From Polaribacter sp. NJDZ03 (GTDB lineage: Bacteria > Bacteroidota > Bacteroidia > Flavobacteriales > Flavobacteriaceae): DNA of 64,000 bases. Every line of letters starts with the position of its first letter. Positions within the stretch are counted from its first letter, which is position 1. Shown here one piece after another: positions 44,894 to 54,116 of this stretch. The position numbers and the translations under genes were made by a program. The notes below the pieces were generated by a model that worked only from the letters and a program-made list of their open reading frames with translations, was not told where the DNA came from and made no database searches. The DNA is taken from contig NZ_CP079195.1 in NCBI RefSeq assembly GCF_019263805.1, positions 623,501 to 687,500 on the forward strand, read 5' to 3'.

Positions 44894-45739
44894 TTAGTAA
44901 TCTCCTAAAGTTGCTGGGTTTTGAGCCAATGCATTTTCTAACTGCTCATCACTTGGTGCTTTACCATGCCAAGCATGTGTGTGCATCATAAAATCTACAC
45001 CATTACCCATTTCTGTATGTAATAAAATACAAACTGGTTTTCCTTTTCCTGTTAATGCTTTTGCTGCTGCTAAACCGGCTAATATTGCATCAATATCATT
45101 TCCTTTTTCTACATCTAAAACATCCCAACCAAAAGCTTCAAATTTAGCTCTGATGCTTCCCATAGGTAAAACTTCGTCTGTAGAACCATCAATTTGTTTA
45201 CCGTTTAAATCGATTGTTGCAATGATGTTATCTACTTTTTTTGCTGATGCATACATAATTGCTTCCCAGTTCTGACCTTCTTGCAATTCACCATCACCAT
45301 GTAATGTATAAACAATTTTATCGTCTCCGTTTAATTTTTTAGCTTGCGCAGCTCCTAAACCATTAGACATTCCTTGCCCTAAAGAACCAGATGCTATTCT
45401 AATACCCGGTAAGCCCTCATGTGTAGTTGGGTGTCCTTGTAAACGAGAGTTTAACAATCTAAAAGTTGATAATTCTTCTACTGGAAAAAAACCACTGTGC
45501 GCCAAAACACTATAAAAAACTGGAGAAATATGTCCGTTAGAAAGGAAGAATAAATCTTCATTCTTTCCGTCCATTGTAAAATCTGTAGAATAGTCCATTA
45601 CTTCTTGATATAAGCATGTAATAAATTCTGCACATCCTAAAGATCCTCCTGGGTGACCAGAATTTACTTTATGAACCATACGTAATATATCTCTACGAAC
45701 TTGTTGCGTAAAATCTTGTAATTGTTGTGTTGTTGGCAT
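44894..45739 (-). CDS. Transketolase, N-terminal (TPP-binding) subunit
   Basis: 281 residues. Contains the TPP pyrophosphate-binding half: SGHPGGSLGCAEF, GSLGQGMSNGLGAA, GDGELQEGQNWEA and IDLNGKQIDGST. The pyrimidine-binding/C-terminal half is missing; it is normally a second gene right downstream, but here a terminator and bshA follow, so the partner must be elsewhere. TAnnTTTG box at 45759-45766. Confidence 0.94.
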   Translation of the reverse strand: MPTTQQLQDFTQQVRRDILRMVHKVNSGHPGGSLGCAEFITCLYQEVMDYSTDFTMDGKNEDLFFLSNGHISPVFYSVLAHSGFFPVEELSTFRLLNSRLQGHPTTHEGLPGIRIASGSLGQGMSNGLGAAQAKKLNGDDKIVYTLHGDGELQEGQNWEAIMYASAKKVDNIIATIDLNGKQIDGSTDEVLPMGSIRAKFEAFGWDVLDVEKGNDIDAILAGLAAAKALTGKGKPVCILLHTEMGNGVDFMMHTHAWHGKAPSDEQLENALAQNPATLGDY

Positions 45740-45758
45740 TTTGTTGTTTTAATTTGTA

Positions 45759-45766
45759 CAAAAGTA
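45759..45766 (-). promoter_or_regulatory. -7 box of the transketolase N-half gene
   Basis: TACTTTTG on the minus strand, matches TAnnTTTG, 20 nt before the start. Confidence 0.55.
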
Positions 45767-45866
45767 ATTTTTTTAACAGCAACTAACAAGATTAATTGTA
45801 AGCAAAATAGCTTTATCAATAATTAAAATGATATTTCTAAAAAAAGTGAATTCTAAAAGTCAAAAG

Positions 45867-47129
45867 CTAGGTTTTTTGTTTCTTTTTCTTTGCTGCAGGA
45901 AACAATACATTATTTAAAATTAAACGATAACCAGGTGATGTTGGATGTAAATCTAATGCTGTTTTTGGATCGTTAATTCTATGCGAATAATCTTCGGGGT
46001 CATGTCCTCCATAAAAAGTAAACATTCCTTTTCCTTTTGTTCCATGAATATAACGTGCTTCACCATTGGTTTTATTTTCACCCAAAACCAATACATTTGT
46101 TTTAATTGTATTTCTATTAAAAGAAGTAGTTTGCCCCATAAATCCTTTTACTAAAACAGTATGATTTTGTGTTAACATAGTTGGCACTGGATCCCACTTT
46201 GCAGAAAATTCACCTAAAGAAAAATAGTCTGATGTTTTTGGTATTTTGCGCTTACTGGTCATATCTATGGTAGAAAACTCATAGGTTGTAGGATTTTTAA
46301 TCAATTGAAAGTCCTTAAAAGCAAAGGTTTTATTATAATTTATTTTAGATTGATAATTTAATTCAGATGCATCACCATCAAACATTGCCTCAACAATATC
46401 TACACCTTCGGCAGATAAAGCAATATCAAAACTATCGGTTGCAGAACACATAGCAAACATAAAGCCTCCTCCAATTACGTAATCTCTTATTTTTTTGGCA
46501 ACGGCTAGTTTTTCTTCAGAAACCTTAGAAAAACCTAATTCAGATGCTTGCTTTTCTGCTCTTAATTTTCCTTCTACATACCAAGGTGCCGTTTTAAAAG
46601 ATCCGTAAAACTTACCATATTGTCCGGTAAAATCTTCATGGTGTAAATGCAACCATTCATATAATAGTAGTTTGTCTTCTAAAACTTCTTGGTCGTAAAT
46701 AACATCAAACGGAATCTCAGCATAAGACAAAACCAAGGTTACAGCATCATCCCAAGGCATTTTATCTTTTGGCGAATACACCGCTATTTTTGGTGCTTTT
46801 TCTAAAGTTACTGCATCCTGATTAGAAGATGGTGATGAAATTTCTTGTAAAATTAATTGCGCTTTTGCATCAGAAATTATTTGGTAAGAAACACCACGTA
46901 TTTTACATTCATTTTCTGCTATTTTATTGTTTTCTATTAAAAAAGCACCTCCATCATAATTTAATAACCATTTCGATTTTAAGCCTGCCTCTAATGAAAA
47001 ATAGACAATTCCATAAGCTTTTAAATGGTTTCCTTGGTTATCATAACTCATTGGTACATAAATAAATGATGCCAAAATAGAGTTTGAGATTAATAGAAAT
47101 ATAAGTATAAATAGGTGTTTTTTCATCAA
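45867..47129 (-). CDS. Exported protein often mislabelled asparagine synthetase B
   Basis: 420 residues with a signal peptide (ISNSILASF). Motifs such as IYVPMSYDNQGNHLKAYGIVYF, WLLNYDGGAFL, GGFMFAMCSATDSFDIALSA and GTKGKGMFTFYGGHDPEDYSH are conserved in Bacteroidota proteins that databases call asparagine synthetase B. There is no N-terminal Cys nucleophile or ATP-binding P-loop, so that name is not supported. The Cys in MCSATDSFD lies in a GATase-like position; a periplasmic amidotransferase-like role is possible. Function unknown. Confidence 0.75.
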   Translation of the reverse strand: MMKKHLFILIFLLISNSILASFIYVPMSYDNQGNHLKAYGIVYFSLEAGLKSKWLLNYDGGAFLIENNKIAENECKIRGVSYQIISDAKAQLILQEISSPSSNQDAVTLEKAPKIAVYSPKDKMPWDDAVTLVLSYAEIPFDVIYDQEVLEDKLLLYEWLHLHHEDFTGQYGKFYGSFKTAPWYVEGKLRAEKQASELGFSKVSEEKLAVAKKIRDYVIGGGFMFAMCSATDSFDIALSAEGVDIVEAMFDGDASELNYQSKINYNKTFAFKDFQLIKNPTTYEFSTIDMTSKRKIPKTSDYFSLGEFSAKWDPVPTMLTQNHTVLVKGFMGQTTSFNRNTIKTNVLVLGENKTNGEARYIHGTKGKGMFTFYGGHDPEDYSHRINDPKTALDLHPTSPGYRLILNNVLFPAAKKKKQKT

Positions 47130-47175
47130 TAATAATATATTCTAAATATTAGAAGTGATAAATATACTAAGTTTA

Positions 47176-47183
47176 TATCTTTG
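47176..47183 (+). promoter_or_regulatory. -7 box of the Gfo/Idh/MocA gene
   Basis: TATCTTTG matches TAnnTTTG, 37 nt before the start codon. Confidence 0.5.
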
Positions 47184-47220
47184 TTTCTGTGATATTTGAT
47201 TAATCTTAAAAATTATAAAA

Positions 47221-48189
47221 ATGCATAGTATTAATTGGGGAATTATTGGTTGTGGTGATGTTACTGAAGTAAAAAGTGGACCTGCTTTTCAGAAGGTTAA
47301 AAACTCTAAACTTATTGCAGTAATGAGAAGAAATGGTGCTAAAGCAGAAGATTTTGCTAAAAGACATCATGTTCCTTTTTGGTATGATTCTATAGATAAG
47401 TTATTACAAAACCCTGAAATAAATGCAATTTATATAGCGACTCCTCCATCAACTCATTTAGAAATAGCAAAAAAATACTTGAAAGCAGAAAAATTAGTTT
47501 ATTTAGAAAAACCAATTACTTTAAATTTTGATGAAGCTAAAGAATTAGAAACATTTATTACCAAAAAAAATATGTTGGTAGTTGCTCATTATAGACGAGA
47601 ATTAGACGCTTTTAAAAAGGTAAAAGAGTTAATTGATGCTCATGAAATAGGTAAAATACTTTTTGCTGATATTCAAATCTATCAACCTAAAATAAACAAT
47701 ATTATAGCTAAAACAGAAACGAATTGGAGGTTGAATCCTGTAGTTTCTGGTGGTGGATATTTTCATGATATTGCGCCCCATCAAATAGATTTAATGCTTT
47801 ATTATTTTGGTGAATTTAAAAATGCTAGAGGTTTTTCTACATCTTTCAAAAATAACGGGGTTGAAGACATTGTTAACGGAATTATAGAGTTTAAAAACGG
47901 AATACAATTTAGAGGAATTTGGAATTTTAATGCCTCTGAAAAAGATGTTAAAGATGAATGCGTTATTTATGGTGAAAAAGGAACTATTATATTTTCTTTT
48001 TATGGAGGACAAGTAGTTTTGAAAACCAATGAAAATGAAGAAACTTTTGAATTCTTAACCCCTTTACACGTACAACAACCTATGATTGAAAAAACTGTAA
48101 ATTACTTTTTAAATACAGGTAAAAACCCTTGTGCTATTGAAGATGGAGTACCTGTTATGCAAATTATAGATTTGTTTACCAAAAAATAA
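47221..48189 (+). CDS. Gfo/Idh/MocA-family oxidoreductase
   Basis: 322 residues. N-terminal Rossmann fold WGIIGCGDVTEVKSGPAF, then the EKP motif (YLEKPITLNFDEAKELE) and the C-terminal domain with the catalytic-site stretch GGGYFHDIAPHQIDLMLYYFG. NAD(P)-dependent sugar or inositol dehydrogenase-type enzyme; substrate not predictable. Monocistronic with own promoter and terminator. Confidence 0.93.
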   Translation: MHSINWGIIGCGDVTEVKSGPAFQKVKNSKLIAVMRRNGAKAEDFAKRHHVPFWYDSIDKLLQNPEINAIYIATPPSTHLEIAKKYLKAEKLVYLEKPITLNFDEAKELETFITKKNMLVVAHYRRELDAFKKVKELIDAHEIGKILFADIQIYQPKINNIIAKTETNWRLNPVVSGGGYFHDIAPHQIDLMLYYFGEFKNARGFSTSFKNNGVEDIVNGIIEFKNGIQFRGIWNFNASEKDVKDECVIYGEKGTIIFSFYGGQVVLKTNENEETFEFLTPLHVQQPMIEKTVNYFLNTGKNPCAIEDGVPVMQIIDLFTKK

Positions 48190-48190
48190 A

Positions 48191-48222
48191 AAAACACAAT
48201 TACCTTAAAGCAATTGTGTTTT
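48191..48222. terminator. Bidirectional terminator
   Basis: AAAACACAATT / AATTGTGTTTT stem with U-runs on both strands, between oxidoreductase and dnaB. Confidence 0.88.
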
Positions 48223-48249
48223 TTTATAATTTTATATTTTTTTTAAGGC

Positions 48250-49767
48250 TTAAAACGGAACATCATCATCACTTCCAAAAGCATCTTTAGGATCCACTCC
48301 TCCTTGTCCTGCAAAAGGATCTTCTGGGAAATCTGCATTCATAGATGATTGAAATTCAGAACTAAATCCTTCTTCTAAATCAGAGAATTTTGCTAAGTGA
48401 CCGGTAAATTTCAAACGAATATTTTCTAAACCACCATTTCTGTGTTTTGCAACAATAAATTCTCCTTGTCCCTCACATGGTGAATGATCATCATCATCCC
48501 ATTCTGTCATTCCGTAGTATTCTGGACGGAAAATAAACGATACAATATCTGCATCTTGCTCAATTGCTCCAGATTCACGTAAATCAGACAATAAAGGTCT
48601 TTTAGATCCTCCACGCGTCTCAACCGCACGAGATAACTGAGAAAGTGCAATTACTGGCACTTCTAATTCTTTTGCTAAAGCTTTTAAGTTTCTAGAAATC
48701 ATAGAGATTTCTTGTTCACGATTTCCGTTAGATTTTCCACCGGCAGTCATTAATTGTAAATAATCAATTACAATAATTTTAACACCGTGTTGCGACACCA
48801 ATCTTCGTGCTTTTGCACGTAAATCAAATACAGAAAGAGACGGTGTGTCATCAATAAAAATAGGCGCATCAGATAAACGTTTTACTTTTACGTTTAGTTG
48901 TTCCCATTCGTGTGGTTCTAAATTTCCTTTTCTTAATTTTTCTGAAGTTAAACCTGTTTCCGAAGAAATCATACGCGTAATTAACTGAACAGAAGACATC
49001 TCTAAAGAAAACACAGCAACACCATGACCAAAATCAATTGCCATATTTTTTGCCATAGAAATTACAAATGCTGTTTTTCCCATACCAGGACGTGCAGCAA
49101 TAATCACTAAATCCGATGGTTGCCAACCAGAAGTTAACGCATCTAATTTTGTAAAACCAGTTGCCAAACCAGACATACCTTCTTGGTTACCAATTTCTTG
49201 AATCTTAGCTAAGGCTTGTTTTACTAAAGATCCTGCATCTTCAGAACTCTTTTTTAAGTTTCCTTGGGTAACTTCAAAAAGTTTTGCCTCTGCATCGTCT
49301 AATAAATCAAAGACATCGGTACTTTCATCATACGCATTTTCTATAATTTCACTAGAAATTGAAATTAATCTACGTTGAATAAATTTTTGAAGAATAATTC
49401 TTGCATGGAACTCAATGTGTGCTGATGATGCTACTTTTTGAGTTAAACGAATTAAAAAGAAATCTCCACCAACAAATTCTAGTTTACCATTCTTTTTTAA
49501 CAAGTTAGATACTGTTAAAAGGTCAATTGGTTCAGAATTTTGAAATAACTCATAAATAGCCGCATACACTTCTTGATGTTTTTGATCATAAAAAGCATCT
49601 GAACTTAAGACGTCTATAACGTCATCAATTCCTTTTTTATCAATCATCATTGCCCCCAACACAGCTTCCTCTAACTCCAACGCCTGTGGAGGAATCTTGC
49701 CTTTTTCAAGACTAATTAATCTTGATTTATCTATCTTTTTTCCCGTAACAGGAGTCGTTTTTTCCAT
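48250..49767 (-). CDS. dnaB: Replicative DNA helicase
   Basis: 505 residues. N-terminal DnaB domain (PPQALELEEAVLGAMM), RecA-like C-terminal domain with Walker A ARPGMGKTAF at 225-234, Walker B IIVIDYLQLM, and the arginine-finger region EQDADIVSFIFRPEYY. Unwinds DNA at the fork as a hexamer. A TAnnTTTG box sits only 5 nt before the start. Confidence 0.97.
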   Translation of the reverse strand: MEKTTPVTGKKIDKSRLISLEKGKIPPQALELEEAVLGAMMIDKKGIDDVIDVLSSDAFYDQKHQEVYAAIYELFQNSEPIDLLTVSNLLKKNGKLEFVGGDFFLIRLTQKVASSAHIEFHARIILQKFIQRRLISISSEIIENAYDESTDVFDLLDDAEAKLFEVTQGNLKKSSEDAGSLVKQALAKIQEIGNQEGMSGLATGFTKLDALTSGWQPSDLVIIAARPGMGKTAFVISMAKNMAIDFGHGVAVFSLEMSSVQLITRMISSETGLTSEKLRKGNLEPHEWEQLNVKVKRLSDAPIFIDDTPSLSVFDLRAKARRLVSQHGVKIIVIDYLQLMTAGGKSNGNREQEISMISRNLKALAKELEVPVIALSQLSRAVETRGGSKRPLLSDLRESGAIEQDADIVSFIFRPEYYGMTEWDDDDHSPCEGQGEFIVAKHRNGGLENIRLKFTGHLAKFSDLEEGFSSEFQSSMNADFPEDPFAGQGGVDPKDAFGSDDDVPF

Positions 49768-49772
49768 TACTA

Positions 49773-49780
49773 CAAAGGTA
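49773..49780 (-). promoter_or_regulatory. -7 box next to dnaB
   Basis: TACCTTTG on the minus strand, matches TAnnTTTG, ends 5 nt before the ATG; use would give an almost leaderless mRNA. Confidence 0.45.
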
Positions 49781-49982
49781 CTTTTTTAGGTTGAAATTAA
49801 TTTCTAAAAGTTCATTTTAATTTGTAAACATTTATTGTAAACAAAAATGTTATTATCTTGTTAATAACCAGCCAACTTCTAAAATGAAATGTTATTTTTA
49901 CAAACAAAGTTGGATATTTAAAAACTGTTATATCCTCTTTTGTGAATATACATAAACGCTTATTTATATAAAAATAGTATCC

Positions 49983-51059
49983 TTGAAGATCAATAAAAAA
50001 CATGTATTACTAACATTTTTACTTCCTGTACAAATAGTATTAATTCAATTGGCTGCAGAAAACCCTGCGTTTATAGAAAAATATTATTCAAATGGAATCT
50101 ATCCTCCTATTGCATCCTTTTTTAGAATTATTTTTGGTTGGATTCCTTTTTCTGTCGGTGATGTATTATTGGCGTTCGGGCTCTTTATTTTTATTCGTTT
50201 TATATGTAGGTTGATAAAAAATAGATTCAGAGATTTTATTCCTAAAATTATTCATTTTACTGCCATTTTATCAGTTATTTATTTTTGTTTTTATCTCTTT
50301 TGGGGCTTAAATTATTACAGAGAACCTTTGGCTAAAAACTTACAGTATCAACAAAAAAAATACACTACAGAGCAACTTCAAAAAGTAACAGCACATGTAA
50401 TTGAAAAGCTAAATGAATATCAATTTAAAATTACAAAAAGCGATACTTTAAAGGTAGAAAATCCGTATTCCCAAAAAGAAATGTACACAATGGCTATTTC
50501 TGGTTATGAAAATTTATCTAAAGACTTACCGCAGTTAAAATATCAATATAAATCTGTAAAAAGTTCTTTAATGAGTTTGCTACAATCTTACAACGGAACC
50601 GCAGGATACTTGAATCCTTTAACAGGAGAAGCTCAGGTAAACAACAAACTTCCTAAAACAAGTTACCCAACAACTACGTGTCATGAAATGGCACATCAAA
50701 TTGGTTTTGCTGCAGAAAATGAAGCTAATTTTGTTGGTTTTTTGGCGGCTAATTATAATAACGATCTTTACTTTAAATACGCCAGTTATAGAATGGCTTT
50801 TGGCTATTGTATTTCTGAACTGAGAAAACGCGACCAAAATTTATCCAAAGTACTTTGGAAAACTGTCAACAAAGGAATTATTAAAGATTTTAATGCCAGT
50901 TATACCTTTTGGCAGCAATATAAAAATCCCTTTGAACCGCTTGTTAAAAAAGGATACAATGCTTATTTAAAAGCCAACAAACAAGATAAAGGTGTACAAT
51001 CTTACAATTATGTGGTAGATTTATTTATTTCTTATTTTGACAAAGTAAACCCTGTTTAA
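49983..51059 (+). CDS. DUF3810 membrane protein with HExxH motif
   Basis: 358 residues. The start is TTG at 49983 (MKINKKHVLLTFLLPVQ); no in-frame ATG exists near and an in-frame stop lies just upstream. Three membrane segments occupy residues ~8-110. The soluble part has CHEMAHQIGFAAENEANF, an HExxH zinc-protease signature with a downstream Glu, so it may be a membrane-anchored metallopeptidase. The family is called DUF3810 and its substrate is unknown. Confidence 0.85.
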   Translation: MKINKKHVLLTFLLPVQIVLIQLAAENPAFIEKYYSNGIYPPIASFFRIIFGWIPFSVGDVLLAFGLFIFIRFICRLIKNRFRDFIPKIIHFTAILSVIYFCFYLFWGLNYYREPLAKNLQYQQKKYTTEQLQKVTAHVIEKLNEYQFKITKSDTLKVENPYSQKEMYTMAISGYENLSKDLPQLKYQYKSVKSSLMSLLQSYNGTAGYLNPLTGEAQVNNKLPKTSYPTTTCHEMAHQIGFAAENEANFVGFLAANYNNDLYFKYASYRMAFGYCISELRKRDQNLSKVLWKTVNKGIIKDFNASYTFWQQYKNPFEPLVKKGYNAYLKANKQDKGVQSYNYVVDLFISYFDKVNPV

Positions 51060-51155
51060 TTTTCTTAAAATTATGTTAAAATAACTGCTTTTAACATTTT
51101 CTAAAATGCTTCTAATTATTTTAGAAACTTAATTCATTTACAAAACCAAACCTAT

Positions 51156-54107
51156 ATGAGAAAAGTACTCTTATTTTTCTCCTTATTTGTGGCTTTTTCT
51201 ATGCACTCGCAAGAATATTTCCCTACAGATAGCGGAGTAAAAACTACTGAAAACACCACTTTTGCATTTACAAATGCAACTATTTATGTAACGCATAATA
51301 AGATTGTAAAAAAAGGAACTTTACTAATTAAAGATGGTAAAGTTGTTAGCGTTGGTAAATCTGTTAAAATTCCGAATGGAATAAAAACCATCGATTTAGA
51401 AGGTAAAACGATGTATCCTTCATTTATTGATATTTATTCAGATTTTGGAATCGCGAAACCAAAAAGTCAACCCAGGTCTAGAACAACACAATACGAGCCA
51501 ACAAGAGAAGGTTATTATTGGAATGATCATATTAGACCAGAAACTAACCCAATCAATAATTTTAAATTTGATGACAAAAAAGCGAAAAGTTTAATTGATG
51601 CCGGTTTTGGAATTGTAAACACCCATTCTAATGACGGAATTGTACAAGGAAATGGTTTATTAATTGCTCTAAACACAAATACTTCTGATGCTTACCGAAT
51701 TTTAAATACAAAATCTGCACAGTATTTATCTTTTCATAAAAGTGCAAAATCTACGCAAGCGTATCCTAGTTCTAGAATGGGTGCAATGGCATTAATTCGT
51801 CAGGTTTTTAATGATGCCGATTGGTATGCAAAAGGCAATATGAAAAATAAAGATTTGTCTTTAGAAGCTTTTAATAACAATAAAAATTTACTTCAAATAT
51901 TTGAAACTTCAACTGTTTTAGATGCCTTAAGAGCAGATAAAGTTGGAGACGAATTTGGTGTGCAATATACAATTGTTGGTAGTGGAGAAGAATTTGAAAG
52001 AATTAATGATGTAAAAGCAACAAATGCAAACTTTATAATTCCTATTAATTTTAGTGATGCTTATGATGTTTCAGATCCTTTATTGGCACAACATATTTCT
52101 TTAAGAGACATGCGTAAATGGAATCAAGCTCCTTCTAATTTAAGTGTACTTTCTAAAAATGGAATCAACTTTGCATTGACAACCCACACTTTAAAATCTG
52201 TAAATTCATTTCATAAAAACTTACAGAAAGCAATAAAATATGGCTTTGATAAAGAAAAAGCTTTAGCTGCACTAACTACAATTCCTGCAACTATTATTGG
52301 AAACACCACAATAGGAAACTTAAATACAGGAAGCTACGCAAACTTTATTATTACATCTGGCGATATTTTTGATGCTAAAACTACCATTTATGAAAACTGG
52401 GTTCAGGGAGCTAAAAATGTAGTTCATAACATGGATATTAAAGATATTACAGGAGATTATATGTTGTCTGTAAATAACAAAAACTACAATTTATCAATTA
52501 CAGGTAAAGGCGCTAAACAAACAGGAACGATTAAGGTTGGTGATAAAAAAATAAAGTCTAAATTTTCTTATACTGATGATTGGATTTCTATCACCTTAAA
52601 CGAAGACAATCATTTTACTAGAATGCTAGGTAAAATTGTAAATGCTTCTAACGTTATGCAAGGTGATGCTTTTGATACCGAAGGAAATAAAACTTATTGG
52701 TCTGCTAGTAAAAAAGTTCAAAAAAGTGAAGTATCAAAAAAAGAAATCAAAAAAGAAGATAACACAATTACAGTAGTTCCTGTAAGTTATCCAAATATTG
52801 GTTTTGGAAATTATGTTCAGCCTAAAACAGAAACAATTCTAGTTAAAAATGTTACTGTTTGGACCAGTGAAAAAGAAGGAATTTTAGAAAATACAGATGT
52901 ACTTTTAAAAGATGGTAAAATCGAAAAAATTGGTTCTAATTTAAGTGCAAGAGGCGCAACAGAAATTGATGGAACAGGCAAGCATTTAACTGCTGGTATT
53001 GTAGATGAACATTCTCATATTGCTGCTTCTGCTGTAAATGAAGGTGCTCAAAATTCTTCTGCAGAAGTTACTATGGAAGATGTTATTGATCCTAACGATA
53101 TTAATATTTATAGAAATATTTCTGGAGGAACCACAACTTCTCAAATTCTACACGGTTCTGCCAATCCTATTGGTGGTCGTTCTGCAATTATCAAACTAAA
53201 ATGGGGAGAAAATGCAAATGAGATGATTTATAAAAACTCTCCTAAATTTATAAAGTTTGCTTTAGGTGAAAATGTAAAACAATCTCGTTATACAAACGGA
53301 ACACGTTTTCCGCAAACAAGAATGGGTGTAGAACAAGTTTTTACAGATTATTTTACAAGAGCTCATGAATATGACGCTATAAAGAAAAGTGGAAAACCAT
53401 ATAGAATAGATGCAGAAATGGAAACTTTGGTTGAAATTTTACACGGAGAACGTCATATTTCTTGTCACTCTTATGTACAATCTGAAATCAATATGTTAAT
53501 GAATGTTGCCGATAAAATGGGCTTCAAAATAAATACATTTACACATATTTTAGAAGGTTATAAAGTTGCTGATAAAATGAAAGATCGCAATATTGGTGCT
53601 TCTACATTTTCAGATTGGTGGGCATATAAATACGAAGTAAACGACGCGATACCTTACAATGCCGCAATTATGCATGATGCAGGTCTTACGGTTGCTATAA
53701 ATTCAGACGACAGAGAAATGTCTCGAAGACTAAATCAAGAAGCTGCTAAAACAGTAAAATATGGCGGAATGACAGAATTAGAAGCTTGGAATATGGTTAC
53801 TATTAACCCGGCAAAATTATTACATATAGATGAACGTGTTGGTAGTATTAAAGTAGGTAAAGATGCCGATGTTGTTTTATGGAGCCATCACCCAATGTCT
53901 ATTTATGCTAAAGTTGAAAAAACTATTATAGAAGGAAAAGTCTTTTTTGATAGAACTGAAGACATCAAAAAACGTGAAGCTATAAAGCAAGAAAAAAGCA
54001 AATTAATTAACATGATGTTGCAGGAAAAAATGGGAGGAGCAAAAACTCAAATTCCAACAAAAAGAAAAGATAGAAATTTTCACTGTGATACATTAGAAGA
54101 AATATAA
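51156..54107 (+). CDS. Exported double amidohydrolase
   Basis: 983 residues with a signal peptide (MHSQ cleavage region). Two amidohydrolase-like domains are fused. Domain 1 (~25-420) has the composite-domain start TIYVTHNKIVKKGTLLIKDGKVVSVG but lacks the metal HxH (MYPSFIDIYSDFG). Domain 2 (~560-960) is complete: GIVDEHSHIAA (HxH), CHSYVQSE, THILEGYKVAD and AINSDDREMSRR. A Glu/Lys-rich tail ends the protein. Domain 2 is the probable catalytic one (imidazolonepropionase/dipeptidase-like). The next gene is a third homologous unit 9 nt away. Confidence 0.9.
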   Translation: MRKVLLFFSLFVAFSMHSQEYFPTDSGVKTTENTTFAFTNATIYVTHNKIVKKGTLLIKDGKVVSVGKSVKIPNGIKTIDLEGKTMYPSFIDIYSDFGIAKPKSQPRSRTTQYEPTREGYYWNDHIRPETNPINNFKFDDKKAKSLIDAGFGIVNTHSNDGIVQGNGLLIALNTNTSDAYRILNTKSAQYLSFHKSAKSTQAYPSSRMGAMALIRQVFNDADWYAKGNMKNKDLSLEAFNNNKNLLQIFETSTVLDALRADKVGDEFGVQYTIVGSGEEFERINDVKATNANFIIPINFSDAYDVSDPLLAQHISLRDMRKWNQAPSNLSVLSKNGINFALTTHTLKSVNSFHKNLQKAIKYGFDKEKALAALTTIPATIIGNTTIGNLNTGSYANFIITSGDIFDAKTTIYENWVQGAKNVVHNMDIKDITGDYMLSVNNKNYNLSITGKGAKQTGTIKVGDKKIKSKFSYTDDWISITLNEDNHFTRMLGKIVNASNVMQGDAFDTEGNKTYWSASKKVQKSEVSKKEIKKEDNTITVVPVSYPNIGFGNYVQPKTETILVKNVTVWTSEKEGILENTDVLLKDGKIEKIGSNLSARGATEIDGTGKHLTAGIVDEHSHIAASAVNEGAQNSSAEVTMEDVIDPNDINIYRNISGGTTTSQILHGSANPIGGRSAIIKLKWGENANEMIYKNSPKFIKFALGENVKQSRYTNGTRFPQTRMGVEQVFTDYFTRAHEYDAIKKSGKPYRIDAEMETLVEILHGERHISCHSYVQSEINMLMNVADKMGFKINTFTHILEGYKVADKMKDRNIGASTFSDWWAYKYEVNDAIPYNAAIMHDAGLTVAINSDDREMSRRLNQEAAKTVKYGGMTELEAWNMVTINPAKLLHIDERVGSIKVGKDADVVLWSHHPMSIYAKVEKTIIEGKVFFDRTEDIKKREAIKQEKSKLINMMLQEKMGGAKTQIPTKRKDRNFHCDTLEEI

Positions 54108-54116
54108 AGCTAAATA

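Noticed and set aside
45867..47129. Asparagine synthetase B
   Set aside because: Lacks the N-terminal Cys and ATP site and has a signal peptide.
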